This document shows, piece by piece, positions 1-8,566 of a DNA stretch of 64,000 nt. The number at the start of each line of letters is the position of its first letter. Position 1 is the first letter of the stretch. Made by a program: the position numbers and the translations under genes. Source of the DNA: Streptomyces albiflavescens (GTDB lineage Bacteria > Actinomycetota > Actinomycetes > Streptomycetales > Streptomycetaceae); the NCBI RefSeq assembly GCF_014645835.1, contig NZ_BMMM01000001.1, positions 1 to 64,000 of the forward strand, in the 5' to 3' direction. The notes under the pieces are model-generated. The model saw only the letters and a list, made by a program, of their open reading frames with translations, did no database searches and was not told the origin of the DNA.

Positions 1-62
1 CAACGATCTTGGACGCCCTGTCTGCGTTGCCGGACACACCGTCAGCATTCGGAATGACTCGT

Positions 63-920
63 CTAGCCGAGCTCCAGCGTCGTGACGCCGTAGACGCGCT
101 CCTGGGCGAAGGGCCTGACCGGGCCCGTGTACATACGGGCCGTTTCGAAGGAGGGGGCGAGGCCGAGTTCCTCGACAAGGGCGATGCCCGCCGCGTTCGT
201 CTCGGGGACGTCGACGGCCAGGGCGCTTCCGGCGGCGTCGGCGGACAGTGCGGCGAACAGCGCCCGGGCGTCCTCGGCGGTGTCGGCGAACAGCGGTCCG
301 ATGCGCAGGGAGTCGCGGGCCGGGCGGATCACGGCGTAGCCGGTGAGGTGCCCGTCGTCGGCGAGGCGGACAAAGGTGCGGTGACCCGGCCCGGTCAGCC
401 ACCGCTCCAGGAAGCGCGGGCGTTCGGCGGGATAACAAGCACTGTCGTACGCCGTGATCGCCACGAGGTCCGCCTCCTCGGCAGGCCGCACTCCCGACGG
501 CGCCTGCCCCACGGGGGTGACTCCACCGAAACGGACGGTGCGGTAGGCGAGTTCGAAGCCGGACTGGCGGTAGTTGTCCTGCTGTGCGACCACCCCGTCG
601 AGGCCGACGGTGCGCCCGCCGGCGTGGGCGAGAGCCGTCTTCCAGGTGGCGATGCCGTAGCCGCGGCCGCGCTGGTCGGGGCGTACGAGGTAGAAGCCCA
701 GGAAGGCGTAGTCGGCGCTGTAGTTGACCACCGAGACGGCCGAGACGGGTTCTCCCCCGATCCGGCCGATGAAGAAGCCCTCCGGGTCCTGGACGAAGAA
801 GCTCGTGCTGTCGGACAGCCCGGGATTCCATCCCTCGTCCGCCGCCCATCCGCCGACCACCTTCCAGTCGTCGAGCGAGGCGTGAGAGACGACGAGGTCT
901 TCGGGTCCCGGAGGGGTCAT
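63..920 (-). CDS. GNAT family N-acetyltransferase with a C-terminal Acetyltransf_18-like half
   Basis: The protein is about 285 residues and probably transfers an acetyl group from acetyl-CoA to an unidentified amine. The N-terminal half carries the GNAT acetyl-CoA-binding signature (RPDQRGRGYGIATW, near residues 85-100), where the Q-x-x-G-x-G/A pattern binds pyrophosphate. The C-terminal half resembles the second domain of YitH-type acetyltransferases. The start ATG at 920 gives MTPPGPEDL; an upstream in-frame ATG at 938 (MEWSAHM) is an alternative, and neither has a strong Shine-Dalgarno. It is divergent from another GNAT gene, but the two proteins belong to different subfamilies. The family call is secure; the substrate is unknown. 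Confidence 0.85.
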   Translation of the reverse strand: MTPPGPEDLVVSHASLDDWKVVGGWAADEGWNPGLSDSTSFFVQDPEGFFIGRIGGEPVSAVSVVNYSADYAFLGFYLVRPDQRGRGYGIATWKTALAHAGGRTVGLDGVVAQQDNYRQSGFELAYRTVRFGGVTPVGQAPSGVRPAEEADLVAITAYDSACYPAERPRFLERWLTGPGHRTFVRLADDGHLTGYAVIRPARDSLRIGPLFADTAEDARALFAALSADAAGSALAVDVPETNAAGIALVEELGLAPSFETARMYTGPVRPFAQERVYGVTTLELG

Positions 921-1114
921 GTGGGCGCTCCATTCCATACGGGGTCGCGGTGGTGCGGTGGTCGGTCGCACCCGCAGCATCCTTCCCGATCTCCACGCCG
1001 TTCGCAGCGGCAATCACCGGGCGTGGGAGGGGATTTGGCCAGGATCTCCCGCGCCGCTGAGCGGATCCCGGTTGCGGCAGCGCCAACCACCCGTCCGGCC
1101 TAGGGTTGCCCTTC

Positions 1115-1651
1115 ATGAGCGTCGAACGCGTGACCTTGCGCCCGGTGGCCGAAGACGACCTGCCCGTCATGGAGCGGTTCCTGCTGGAACCGCGGACAGC
1201 CGAACCCTTCCAGTGGTTCGGCTGGTGGGACATCCGGCGCTGGCGGCGTCAATGGGCGGAGACCGGCCTGATCACCGAGGAATCGGGCCAGCTGATGGTC
1301 GTGAGCGACGATGAGCGGCTGGGATTCGTCGCCTGGCGGAAGATCGTCTCCAGCCGGACCACGCACTACTGGAACATGGGGATCGCTCTGCTGCCGGAGG
1401 CGCGTGGCAAGGGCGTGGGGACCGAAGCGCAGCGGCAACTGGTCCGGTATCTCTTCGCCCATACGCTCGTGATGCGCATCGAGGCCGACACCGAGTCGGA
1501 CAACTTCGCCGAGCAACGTGCCCTGGAGAAGGCCGGATTCACTCGCGAGGGCGTGCTGCGCAGCGTCGTGTTCCGTGACGGGCGCTGGCGCGACGGCGTG
1601 CGGTACAGCATCCTGCGCGATGAGATTGGCGCGGACGCGTCACGCAGCTAG
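1115..1651 (+). CDS. RimJ/RimL-like GNAT N-acetyltransferase
   Basis: This 178-residue GNAT protein belongs to the Acetyltransf_3 (RimJ/RimL/SpeG-like) group. The motif ALLPEARGKGVGTEAQ near residues 90-105 is the acetyl-CoA pyrophosphate loop (Q/R-x-x-G-x-G/A). The segment IEADTESDNFAEQRALEKAG is the usual C-terminal motif B, with the conserved N and the A-x-x-K-x-G-F pattern. ATG at 1115 is preferred over an in-frame TTG at 1106 because family members start just before a 'VxLRP' strand. It could acetylate a ribosomal protein N-terminus or a small molecule; nothing in the sequence decides this. Confidence 0.85.
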   Translation: MSVERVTLRPVAEDDLPVMERFLLEPRTAEPFQWFGWWDIRRWRRQWAETGLITEESGQLMVVSDDERLGFVAWRKIVSSRTTHYWNMGIALLPEARGKGVGTEAQRQLVRYLFAHTLVMRIEADTESDNFAEQRALEKAGFTREGVLRSVVFRDGRWRDGVRYSILRDEIGADASRS

Positions 1652-1656
1652 CTTCC

Positions 1657-1668
1657 GAGAGCGCTCTC
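1657..1668. promoter_or_regulatory. LacI-type operator GAGAGCGCTCTC upstream of the GH76 gene
   Basis: A perfect 12-bp palindrome with a central CG step lies 32 bases before the GH76 start codon. Streptomyces LacI-family sugar regulators (CebR and relatives) use operators of the form GGGAGCGCTCCC, and this has the same GAGCGCTC core. The inference is substrate-induced control of the mannanase by an unlinked LacI-family repressor, since no such gene is in the window. Confidence 0.55.
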
Positions 1669-1699
1669 ACTCTCCCTCTCGATCAGAGGTCGATTGACG

Positions 1700-3166
1700 A
1701 TGACAACGTTGTCTCACCTGTCGCGCTGTCTGCGAAGAGCCCTGCCCCTCGTCCTCGCCGTCTCCGCGGGGTTCGCCCTCCCCCAGCCATCCGCGGCCGC
1801 ACCCACGGCGACCGTGTGCAACAAGTACTGCGACGCCCGCGACCCCGCCCTTTCCCCGCAGGACCGCGCCCCGGTCTCCACCACCCTGTTCTCGCGCTCC
1901 TTCACCCTCCACTTCGACGACACGGACGCGATGGGCTGGGCGTCGCTGGACAACGGCAGCCCCGGAGACGAGGTGTGGCTCGACCGTTCCTTCGACGGCG
2001 GCCGCACCTGGAGTTCGGGCAGCCGACTCGGCGACACCACCGTGCCCGCGGGGCAACGAGGTTGGCGCACCCTCATGTACAACGTCGACGACTGGAACAG
2101 CCACGGCGTCGGCGCCCTGCGCGCCTGCGGCAAGGCAGGCGACCGCAGCGACATCGCCTGCACCGCGTGGGCGCGTACGACATGGAACGCGGGCGAGCGG
2201 CGGACAGCCGCGGCGACGGCCCAGATGATGTTCTACGACAACTCCACCGGTCTCTTCGCCACGACCGGTTGGTGGAACTCGGCCAACGCGCTCACCGCCC
2301 TGATCGACAACATCCGGGTCACCGGCATGGGCAGCTACCGGTACGCCGTCGCCACCACCTACGATCGCCAACTGGGCGCGCAGGGCGGGCAGTTCCGCAA
2401 CGACTACCTCGACGACACCGGCTGGTGGGGACTCGCCTGGGTGGCGGCGTACGACCTGACCGGCGACAGCCGCTACCTCGACACCGCGCGGGCCGACGCC
2501 GACCACATGGCCGCGTACTGGGACACCACCTGCGGCGGCGGGGTGTGGTGGAGCACCGCGAAGACGTACAAGAACGCGATCGCGAACTCGCTCTACATTC
2601 AGCTCAACGCAGCGCTGCACAACCGCGTCCCCGGCGACAGCGGCTACCTCGCGCGCGCCCGGGCCGGCTGGTCCTGGTTCCAGTCGACGGGCATGGTGAA
2701 CTCCGCGCACCTGGTGAACGACGGGATCAGCCTGTCGACCTGTCGAAACAACGGCGGCACCGTGTGGTCGTACAACCAGGGCGTACTTCTCGGAGCGCTG
2801 ACCGAGCTGAACCGTGCGACCGGTGACAACGCGCCGCTCACCACGGCGCGGCAGATCGCCGACGCGGCGACCACCTCGTCGGCGCTCAACACCGCGGACG
2901 GGATTCTGCGGGATCCCTGCGAGAGCGGGGACTGCGGGGCAGACGGCCCGTCCTTCAAGGGTGCTCATGTGCGCGGCCTGGGCACACTCAATTCCGCCCT
3001 GCCCGACCATCCGTACACCGCGTATCTGAGGAGGCAGGCCGACGCCGCCTACGGCGGGGACCGCAACGCACTCGATCAGTACGGCCTGCGCTGGTCAGGC
3101 CCGCTGGACGGGATCGACGCGGCCCGGCAGCAAAGCGCTCTCGATCTGCTGAACGCCGCCGGGTGA
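1700..3166 (+). CDS. Secreted glycoside hydrolase family 76 (alpha-1,6-mannanase-like)
   Basis: The protein is about 488 residues. A basic n-region is followed by a hydrophobic core ([20 protein letters not shown]), a typical Sec signal peptide cleaved near residue 33. The mature protein is an alpha6/alpha6-barrel enzyme of family GH76, which cleaves alpha-1,6-mannan linkages. The paired catalytic aspartates of GH76 are visible as YLDDTGWW (Asp238 and Asp239), and the later segment [12 protein letters not shown] is also family-typical. The roughly 120 residues before the barrel, rich in Trp and Cys, look like an accessory region. AGAGG at 1685-1689 could serve this ATG or an in-frame TTG at 1694. 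A LacI-type palindrome lies upstream. It probably feeds on fungal or mycobacterial mannan. Confidence 0.88.
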   Translation: MTTLSHLSRCLRRALPLVLAVSAGFALPQPSAAAPTATVCNKYCDARDPALSPQDRAPVSTTLFSRSFTLHFDDTDAMGWASLDNGSPGDEVWLDRSFDGGRTWSSGSRLGDTTVPAGQRGWRTLMYNVDDWNSHGVGALRACGKAGDRSDIACTAWARTTWNAGERRTAAATAQMMFYDNSTGLFATTGWWNSANALTALIDNIRVTGMGSYRYAVATTYDRQLGAQGGQFRNDYLDDTGWWGLAWVAAYDLTGDSRYLDTARADADHMAAYWDTTCGGGVWWSTAKTYKNAIANSLYIQLNAALHNRVPGDSGYLARARAGWSWFQSTGMVNSAHLVNDGISLSTCRNNGGTVWSYNQGVLLGALTELNRATGDNAPLTTARQIADAATTSSALNTADGILRDPCESGDCGADGPSFKGAHVRGLGTLNSALPDHPYTAYLRRQADAAYGGDRNALDQYGLRWSGPLDGIDAARQQSALDLLNAAG

Positions 3167-3180
3167 GGGAACCGAGGAGA

Positions 3181-3206
3181 CCCCACCGGCCATCGGCCCG
3201 GTGGGG
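3181..3206. terminator. Bidirectional hairpin between convergent GH76 and chaplin genes
   Basis: CCCCACCG pairs with CGGTGGGG, extended by a GCC/GGC pair around a three-base loop. It sits 15 bases after the GH76 stop and 26 bases beyond the chaplin stop, so it can end transcription from both sides. There is no U-tract, as is usual in Streptomyces. Confidence 0.6.
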
Positions 3207-3231
3207 CCTTCCGCCCTCGGCCCGCCGTGGA

Positions 3232-3876
3232 TCAGTGAACCACGGCGGGCCGGAACCTCCGGTACAGGACGGCACCGCCCAGGACCAGGGCCAGCCCCCC
3301 GGCGATCGCGGGAACCGTCTGGTCCGCGCCGGTGTGGGCGAGGGAGGCGACGGGCTGCTGCGGGGCGGGACGGGGCGCCTTGGGCGGGGCGGACGGCTTG
3401 GGTGCGCGCCCGACGGGGTGGTGGGGCACATCCCCGGAGGTGTTCGTGGATTGATTGCCGGTGGCCGAGTTGCCGAGACCGACCACCGTCGCGGAGTTGC
3501 CGCTGACGTTCACCGGCACCTGCACCGGAAGCTGTACGCCGTTGCCCGAGAGCACACCCGGCGAATCCTTTCCGCTGCCGTGCGCGACGGCACCGCCGTG
3601 CGTTCCGCCGGGGTGTCCTGCCCCGCCACGGTCGCTCTTGTTGGCGCAGCTGTTGCCCACGGCCGGATTGAGCAGCCCGGCCACGTTCACGGTGTTCCCG
3701 CACACGTTCACGGGAACGTGCACCGGGAGCTGGATGGTGTTGCCGGAGATCAGCCCGGACGAACCCGCCGCGGTGCCGTCCGCCCCGGAGTCGGCGTGCG
3801 CCGGCATGGTCACGGCCAGCGCACCCGAGGCGGCGGCAGCGGCGGTGATCCAACCATTTCGGGTAACCCGTTTCAT
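3232..3876 (-). CDS. Long chaplin, sortase-anchored (ChpA/B/C type)
   Basis: This 214-residue surface protein has a Sec signal peptide (to about residue 28), then two chaplin domains (about residues 38-78 and 105-145). Each contains the G-N-T/G-x-Q-L-P-V-x-V-P-V-N-V-x-G-N pattern of these amyloid-forming hydrophobic domains. The first domain keeps both cysteines (VCGNTV and NSCANK) that form the intradomain disulfide; the second has Ser or Thr at both places. A Pro/Lys-rich spacer leads to the sortase signal LAHTG, a membrane helix and the basic tail YRRFR. Long chaplins coat aerial hyphae and spores and are attached by class E sortases. AGGGAACCT precedes the ATG. The chaplin class is secure; which paralogue it is cannot be decided. 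Confidence 0.93.
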   Translation of the reverse strand: MKRVTRNGWITAAAAASGALAVTMPAHADSGADGTAAGSSGLISGNTIQLPVHVPVNVCGNTVNVAGLLNPAVGNSCANKSDRGGAGHPGGTHGGAVAHGSGKDSPGVLSGNGVQLPVQVPVNVSGNSATVVGLGNSATGNQSTNTSGDVPHHPVGRAPKPSAPPKAPRPAPQQPVASLAHTGADQTVPAIAGGLALVLGGAVLYRRFRPAVVH

Positions 3877-4154
3877 AGGTTCCCTGCCTTCCAGACATGG
3901 TCGCGGGCACTCGCCCGCATGGCGTAAAACGCGGAAGAACCATCTGAGTTATGGCTTATCGGCCTTTCACCCCATCGAGCGTCACCATTTCGAACAGGTG
4001 TGCCCGATGCGAGTGCGGGAACCGGACGTCGTGCGGCGTGCAGGACGAGGCACGACGGCCCCTTCCGCTCGCCCAGAGGCGTGGCCCCGGACCCGCGCTT
4101 ATCGTGAGCGAGGGGGCATCGCCGGTCCACCGCCGGGGGTCCCTGGAGGCATGC

Positions 4155-5720
4155 ATGCTGTCCGTGCACCAACGCGGCGCGTTCGTCGGAGCCGCGACCG
4201 TGACCCTGGCCCTGCTGGCGGGCGGGCTGCCCATGGAGGCGACGGCCGCCGACAGCCCGGATCTGTCCCGTTTCTACCGCCAGAAGATCACGTGGTCGGC
4301 GTGCAAGGGCGACGGGATACCCAAGGACATGCAGTGCGGGAAGGTGACCGTCCCGCTGGACTACGCGCACCCGGGCTCAGGGACGCTCGACGTGGCGCTG
4401 GCCCGCTATCGGGCCACGGGCAAGTCGCGGGGCTCCGTGCTGCTGAACTTCGGGGGCCCCGGAGCCGCAGGGATCAGCCAGCTCGCCCTCTCGGGCAAGG
4501 ACTTCATGAGCCTGACGAACGGCTACGACGTGGTGACCTTCGACCCCCGCGGCGTCGGGCAGTCGTCACCAATCAGCTGTGGTGAGGGCGCAGACGAGGC
4601 CTCCGGCGCGATCGGCACCAGCGCCGACAGCAGTGATCCGCGCGCCGCACTCAAGGTCGTGAAGAAGGCCGCCGAGCTGTGCGCCAAGAACTCCGGTCCC
4701 GTACTGCCGCACATCGGCACGGTCAACGCCTCCCGGGACTTGGACGTCATGCGCCAGGCACTGGGCGACAAGAAGCTCAACTACCTCGGTTTCTCGTACG
4801 GGTCACGGCTCGGCGCGGTGTACGCGTCCCAGTTCCCCAAGAAGACCGGCCGGCTGGTGTTCGACGGAGTGGACACGCTCACCGAACCGCTGACGGAACA
4901 GGGCCTGGTGAGCGCCGAGGGTCAGCAGACCGCCCTTGAGGACTTCCTCACCTGGTGCACCAAGGACATGGGCTGTCCGTTCGGCCAGGATCCGCGCAGC
5001 GCGCGAGCGCAGGTCGTCCAGCTCGTCGACTCGCTCGACAAGGATCCGGTCCCGACGAACCTCGGCCGGCAGTTCTCCGGCCAGGATCTCGTGGGCGCCC
5101 TCAGCCAGGCGCTGTACAGCAAGGGGTACTGGCCCACACTCGAGCGGGCCCTGAAGCAACTCGTCGAGGACGGCGACACCCGCGGACTCACGCAGCTGTC
5201 GGGAGGCGTCGCCTTCCCGGGCGCCGCGGCAGCCCGACAGGACGGCGGCCTCGTCGACGAACAGGACATCCCCATCGACAACCTTCCCGCCGCCCTGATG
5301 GCGATCAACTGCGCGGACGACCCCGATCGGCCCACCGCCGACCAGGTCACCAAGGACATCGACAAGCTCCGCGCCTCGTACGAGGAGGCGTCCCCCGTCT
5401 TCGGCCAGTTCCGGCTCACCCAGGTGCTGCTGTGCTACGGGCGCCCCAAGGGCACCGACTACATCCGTGACAAGGTGCGCGACGTCCACACCCCGAAGAT
5501 GCTGCTCGTCGGCACCCGCGGCGATCCCGCGACCCCCTACCGCTGGACCCTGGAGACCGCCAAGCGGCTCGGCTCGTCGGCGGTCGTGCTCGACAACAGG
5601 GGCGAGGGGCATACCGGGTACACGTCCTCCAAGTGCGTGCACCAGAAGGTCGACGACTTCCTGCTGTACGGGTCCCTGCCGGACAGCGGCAGCTCGTGCG
5701 GGCCGGAGTCCGACGACTGA
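4155..5720 (+). CDS. Secreted alpha/beta-hydrolase peptidase, family S33 (tripeptidyl aminopeptidase-like)
   Basis: The protein is about 521 residues with a signal peptide (MLSVHQ..., cleaved near residue 33). The catalytic serine is Ser214 in GFSYGS, and the oxyanion-loop motif NFGGPG lies upstream. The C-terminal TAP-like domain supplies the probable Asp (RGDPATPY) and His (GEGHTGY). Streptomyces relatives (Tap, SlpD, SlpE) remove tripeptides or trim signal and propeptide remnants outside the cell. The start at 4155 follows GGAGG at 4145-4149 and gives a proper signal sequence; the open frame extends further upstream without one. The interval from 3877 to 4154 holds only promoters for this gene and the divergent chaplin. 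Confidence 0.9.
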   Translation: MLSVHQRGAFVGAATVTLALLAGGLPMEATAADSPDLSRFYRQKITWSACKGDGIPKDMQCGKVTVPLDYAHPGSGTLDVALARYRATGKSRGSVLLNFGGPGAAGISQLALSGKDFMSLTNGYDVVTFDPRGVGQSSPISCGEGADEASGAIGTSADSSDPRAALKVVKKAAELCAKNSGPVLPHIGTVNASRDLDVMRQALGDKKLNYLGFSYGSRLGAVYASQFPKKTGRLVFDGVDTLTEPLTEQGLVSAEGQQTALEDFLTWCTKDMGCPFGQDPRSARAQVVQLVDSLDKDPVPTNLGRQFSGQDLVGALSQALYSKGYWPTLERALKQLVEDGDTRGLTQLSGGVAFPGAAAARQDGGLVDEQDIPIDNLPAALMAINCADDPDRPTADQVTKDIDKLRASYEEASPVFGQFRLTQVLLCYGRPKGTDYIRDKVRDVHTPKMLLVGTRGDPATPYRWTLETAKRLGSSAVVLDNRGEGHTGYTSSKCVHQKVDDFLLYGSLPDSGSSCGPESDD

Positions 5721-5873
5721 ACCCGGGTTCCCCGAACCGGGAAGTGCCACCACCGCGTAACACGGACAACTCGGCTACAACCCCTCGTCCACCCCGGCCG
5801 TCACACTGGGCAGGCGTCGCCGCGACCGGGCACGCCGTAACTGCAGGTGACCACAGCAGGGGGAAGTCCACCG

Positions 5874-6419
5874 ATGCGCATCCGAACCGTTCTCGTCCTC
5901 TCGACCGCCGCCACCGCGCTGCTTCTCGCCGTGCCGCAGAGCGGCTCGGCCGCACCGCGACCCGCGAAGGCCGCCGCCCAGGCCGCGAAGGCCGCTCAGC
6001 CCGCGAAGTGCGCGGAGAAGGCGCTCAGGCTGCGGGCCGAGCAGTCCGCGGACCCCACCGTCGTGCACATCAGCGTCACCAACCGCTCCACGCGCGTCTG
6101 CACCGTCGACCGTATCCCCACCGTCACCTTCGGTGACCTCGACGGCGCGGCCCTGCCGACTCCCGCCGGGGAGAGCGGGCCCTACCGCATCGGCGCGGGC
6201 AGGACGGCGTACGCGGCCGTGCGGACGATCGCCGACCCGGGCGACCCGGAGGCCCGCCGGGTGGGCTCCATCGGGGTCTCCGCGAACCCGGCGTACGTCG
6301 GACGGTCCTTCACCGCGAAGGAGCTCGGCGCCGGCGACGCCGTCCTCGTGTGGGAGCCGGTGACGACGTGGTGGAAGCCGTCCGTGGCCGCCGCGGACAA
6401 GGCGCTCGGACTCAGCTGA
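5874..6419 (+). CDS. Secreted DUF4232-like protein
   Basis: This 181-residue exported protein has a clear signal peptide (about residues 1-26), an Ala/Lys/Pro-rich linker and one beta-rich domain. Two cysteines (PAKCAEKAL and TRVCTVDR) are spaced as in DUF4232 domains, where the pattern C-x-x-x-x-L-x-x-x...N-x-S-x-x-x-C is common. The fold is probably an immunoglobulin-like surface module of unknown function. The start is ATG 5874, after GGGGGAAG at 5859-5866. The stop overlaps the convergent asparagine synthetase gene by eight bases, so there is no room for a terminator between them. Confidence 0.7.
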   Translation: MRIRTVLVLSTAATALLLAVPQSGSAAPRPAKAAAQAAKAAQPAKCAEKALRLRAEQSADPTVVHISVTNRSTRVCTVDRIPTVTFGDLDGAALPTPAGESGPYRIGAGRTAYAAVRTIADPGDPEARRVGSIGVSANPAYVGRSFTAKELGAGDAVLVWEPVTTWWKPSVAAADKALGLS

Positions 6420-8253
6420 GCGACACCTCCGGGGCGTACATCTCCATCCAGAGCGCCAGATCGAGGGTCCGTTCCAGGCCGCGCCGCGACGCCTGCGTGA
6501 TCTGCGGGGTGTCGCGGTGAGCGGCCCGGCGGACCCCCTCGCGGTCGACGAGGTCGAAGACCGGGTGCGAGGGGCGGGCCAGCAGGTCCTTGACGTGCTC
6601 CTGGAGGGCGATCGCGTACTTGGGGTCCTGAGTGGACGGATAGGGGCTCTTGACCCTGTCGTACACGGACTTCGGGATCAGGTCCGCGGTCGCCTCCCGC
6701 AGCAGGCTCTTCTCCCGGCCGTCGAAGGACTTCAGGGACCAGGGTGTGTTGTAGACGTACTCGACGAGCCGGTGGTCGCAGAACGGCACCCGGACCTCGA
6801 GCCCGACGGCCATGCTCGCGCGGTCCTTGCGGTCGAGCAGGATCCGTACGAAGCGGGTCAGGTGGAGGTGGCAGATGCGGCGCATGCGGTACTCGAAGTC
6901 GCTCTCGCCGTCGAGGCGCTGGACGTCGGCGACGGCCGTGCGGTAGCCCTCGGCGATGTACGACTCCAGGTCCAGCGCCGTGGCGACGTCCGATCGCAGT
7001 ACCTCGGCGTCCTCGCCGAAGTGCTCTCGGAAGCGCACGAGCCAGGGGAAGGTGTCGGCGCGGCGGGCCTCCTCGTCGAAGAACTGCAGGTAGCCACCGA
7101 AGACCTCGTCCGCCGACTCTCCGGAGAGCGCGACCGTGGAGTGCTCGCGGATGGCCCGGAACAACAGGTAGAGCGAGGCGTCCATGTCGCCGAAGCCCAT
7201 GGGGAGGTCACGGGCGCGGATCATCTTCGCCCGTACGTCCGGATCGGCGAGGGCGTGCGAGTCGAGGACGATGTCCTGGTGGTCCGTGCGGGAGGCGCGG
7301 GCCACGTCGTGCACGAAGGGGGTGTCGGGGGTACCGCGCAGTTCGTCGGCGACGAAGTGATCGGCCTGGCCGACGAAGTCGACGGCGAAGCTGCGGACCT
7401 TCTCGCCGTGCTCGGCGAGCTGCCGGGCCGCGAGTGCGGTCATGGCGGAGGAGTCGAGGCCTCCGGAGAGCAGGGTGCAGCGCGGCACATCGGCGACGAG
7501 CTGGCGGCGCACGATGTCGTCGAGGAGCGAGCGGACGGTGGCGATGGACGCGTCGCGGTCGTCGGTGTGCGGCCGGGTCTCCAGCCGCCAGTAGACATGG
7601 CGGCGCAGTCCGCTGCGATCGACGGTGACGACGGTGCCGGACTCGACCTCGTGCATGCCGTCCCAGATGGCGTGCCGGGGTGTCTTGACCAGGGCGAACA
7701 GCTCCCGCAGGCCGTCGAGGCGGACCCGAGCGCGGGCCAGCGGGTTGGCGAGGATTGCCTTGGGCTCGGAGCCGAAGAGGACACCGTCGGGGGTCGGGTA
7801 GTAGTAGAAGGGCTTGATGCCCATGCGATCGCGGATCATGACGAGTTTGTCGTGGCGGCCGTCCCAGACGGCGAACGCGTACATGCCATTGAGCCGTCCG
7901 GGAAGCTGCTCGCCCCATTCGAGATAACCGCGCAGGACGACCTCGGTGTCGGAGTCGGTGGAGAAGCGGTGACCGTGGTCGGACAGCTCGCGGCGCAGCT
8001 CGGTGAAGTTGTAGGTCTCCCCCGAGTAGACGAGCGCGACCGTGCCGTCCGGCGTCTCGGCGGTCATCGGCTGGCGCCCGCCGGGCAGATCGATGATCGC
8101 GAGCCTGCGATGTCCGAGGGCGGCGGGGCCGTCGGACCAGGTGCCCCGGTCATCGGGTCCGCGGCAGGACATCGTCTCGGTCATTGCATCCAATGTCTCG
8201 GTCTCGGCGTCCAGGTCGCGGTCGAAGGAGACCCAGCCGGTGATGCCGCACAT
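6412..8253 (-). CDS. asnB: Glutamine-hydrolysing asparagine synthetase
   Basis: The protein makes asparagine from aspartate, ATP and glutamine. Residues 2-210 form a class II glutamine amidotransferase domain whose nucleophile is Cys2 (MCGITGW, the initiator Met being removed); the RGPDDRGTW loop also belongs to it. Residues about 230-600 form the synthetase domain with the PP-loop SGGLDSSAMTA, the segment LSGESADEVFGGY and the motif EVRVPFCDH, which place and adenylate aspartate. The length of 613 residues is normal for the actinobacterial AsnB group. The start follows a near-perfect GGAGGTAAC. It is divergent from a glutamate synthase-like gene, so both may serve glutamine/ammonia metabolism. 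Confidence 0.95.
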   Translation of the reverse strand: MCGITGWVSFDRDLDAETETLDAMTETMSCRGPDDRGTWSDGPAALGHRRLAIIDLPGGRQPMTAETPDGTVALVYSGETYNFTELRRELSDHGHRFSTDSDTEVVLRGYLEWGEQLPGRLNGMYAFAVWDGRHDKLVMIRDRMGIKPFYYYPTPDGVLFGSEPKAILANPLARARVRLDGLRELFALVKTPRHAIWDGMHEVESGTVVTVDRSGLRRHVYWRLETRPHTDDRDASIATVRSLLDDIVRRQLVADVPRCTLLSGGLDSSAMTALAARQLAEHGEKVRSFAVDFVGQADHFVADELRGTPDTPFVHDVARASRTDHQDIVLDSHALADPDVRAKMIRARDLPMGFGDMDASLYLLFRAIREHSTVALSGESADEVFGGYLQFFDEEARRADTFPWLVRFREHFGEDAEVLRSDVATALDLESYIAEGYRTAVADVQRLDGESDFEYRMRRICHLHLTRFVRILLDRKDRASMAVGLEVRVPFCDHRLVEYVYNTPWSLKSFDGREKSLLREATADLIPKSVYDRVKSPYPSTQDPKYAIALQEHVKDLLARPSHPVFDLVDREGVRRAAHRDTPQITQASRRGLERTLDLALWMEMYAPEVSLS

Positions 8254-8566
8254 GCGTTACCTCCTGCGTCCGGTTCGCGTGGAGCACGGCGCCGACCTGA
8301 GGTTTCAGGGGCGTACGGCCGTTTCCGCAAAACCAGCTGTATTCAGCAGCTATATGACGAGGCTGTTTCATGCGCGGAGGGCCGTCAACACACCCGTAAC
8401 CCGATCGGCCCAGCCACCCCCACCCTTTCGGCCGCGCTTCCCCCCGCCGGAACCGCGGAATCCCCGACGCCCGGCCGCGTTCTCAACAGGAATCGGCCAC
8501 GGGCAAAGACTTGCTCAACATCGGGGGAACTCGAGCGGCTCGCCTGCTTTCGCCCCTTCCCTTTCC
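8254..8566. other. Divergent intergenic region between asnB and the glutamate synthase-like gene
   Basis: I see no gene in these 313 bases. The asnB ribosome-binding site is at its left edge. The middle part is less GC-rich than the flanks (TATTCAGCAGCTATATGACG around 8341-8360) and is the likely promoter area. No recognisable riboswitch or operator was found. Confidence 0.5.

Noticed and set aside
9..1103. Long plus-strand frame covering the first GNAT gene, and similar frames of 300-780 codons opposite asnB, phospholipase, LuxR-type and thiolase genes
   Set aside because: They mirror strongly supported genes on the other strand, have low-complexity Arg/Ala/Gly/Val-rich translations and lack ribosome-binding sites; a common artefact of high GC.
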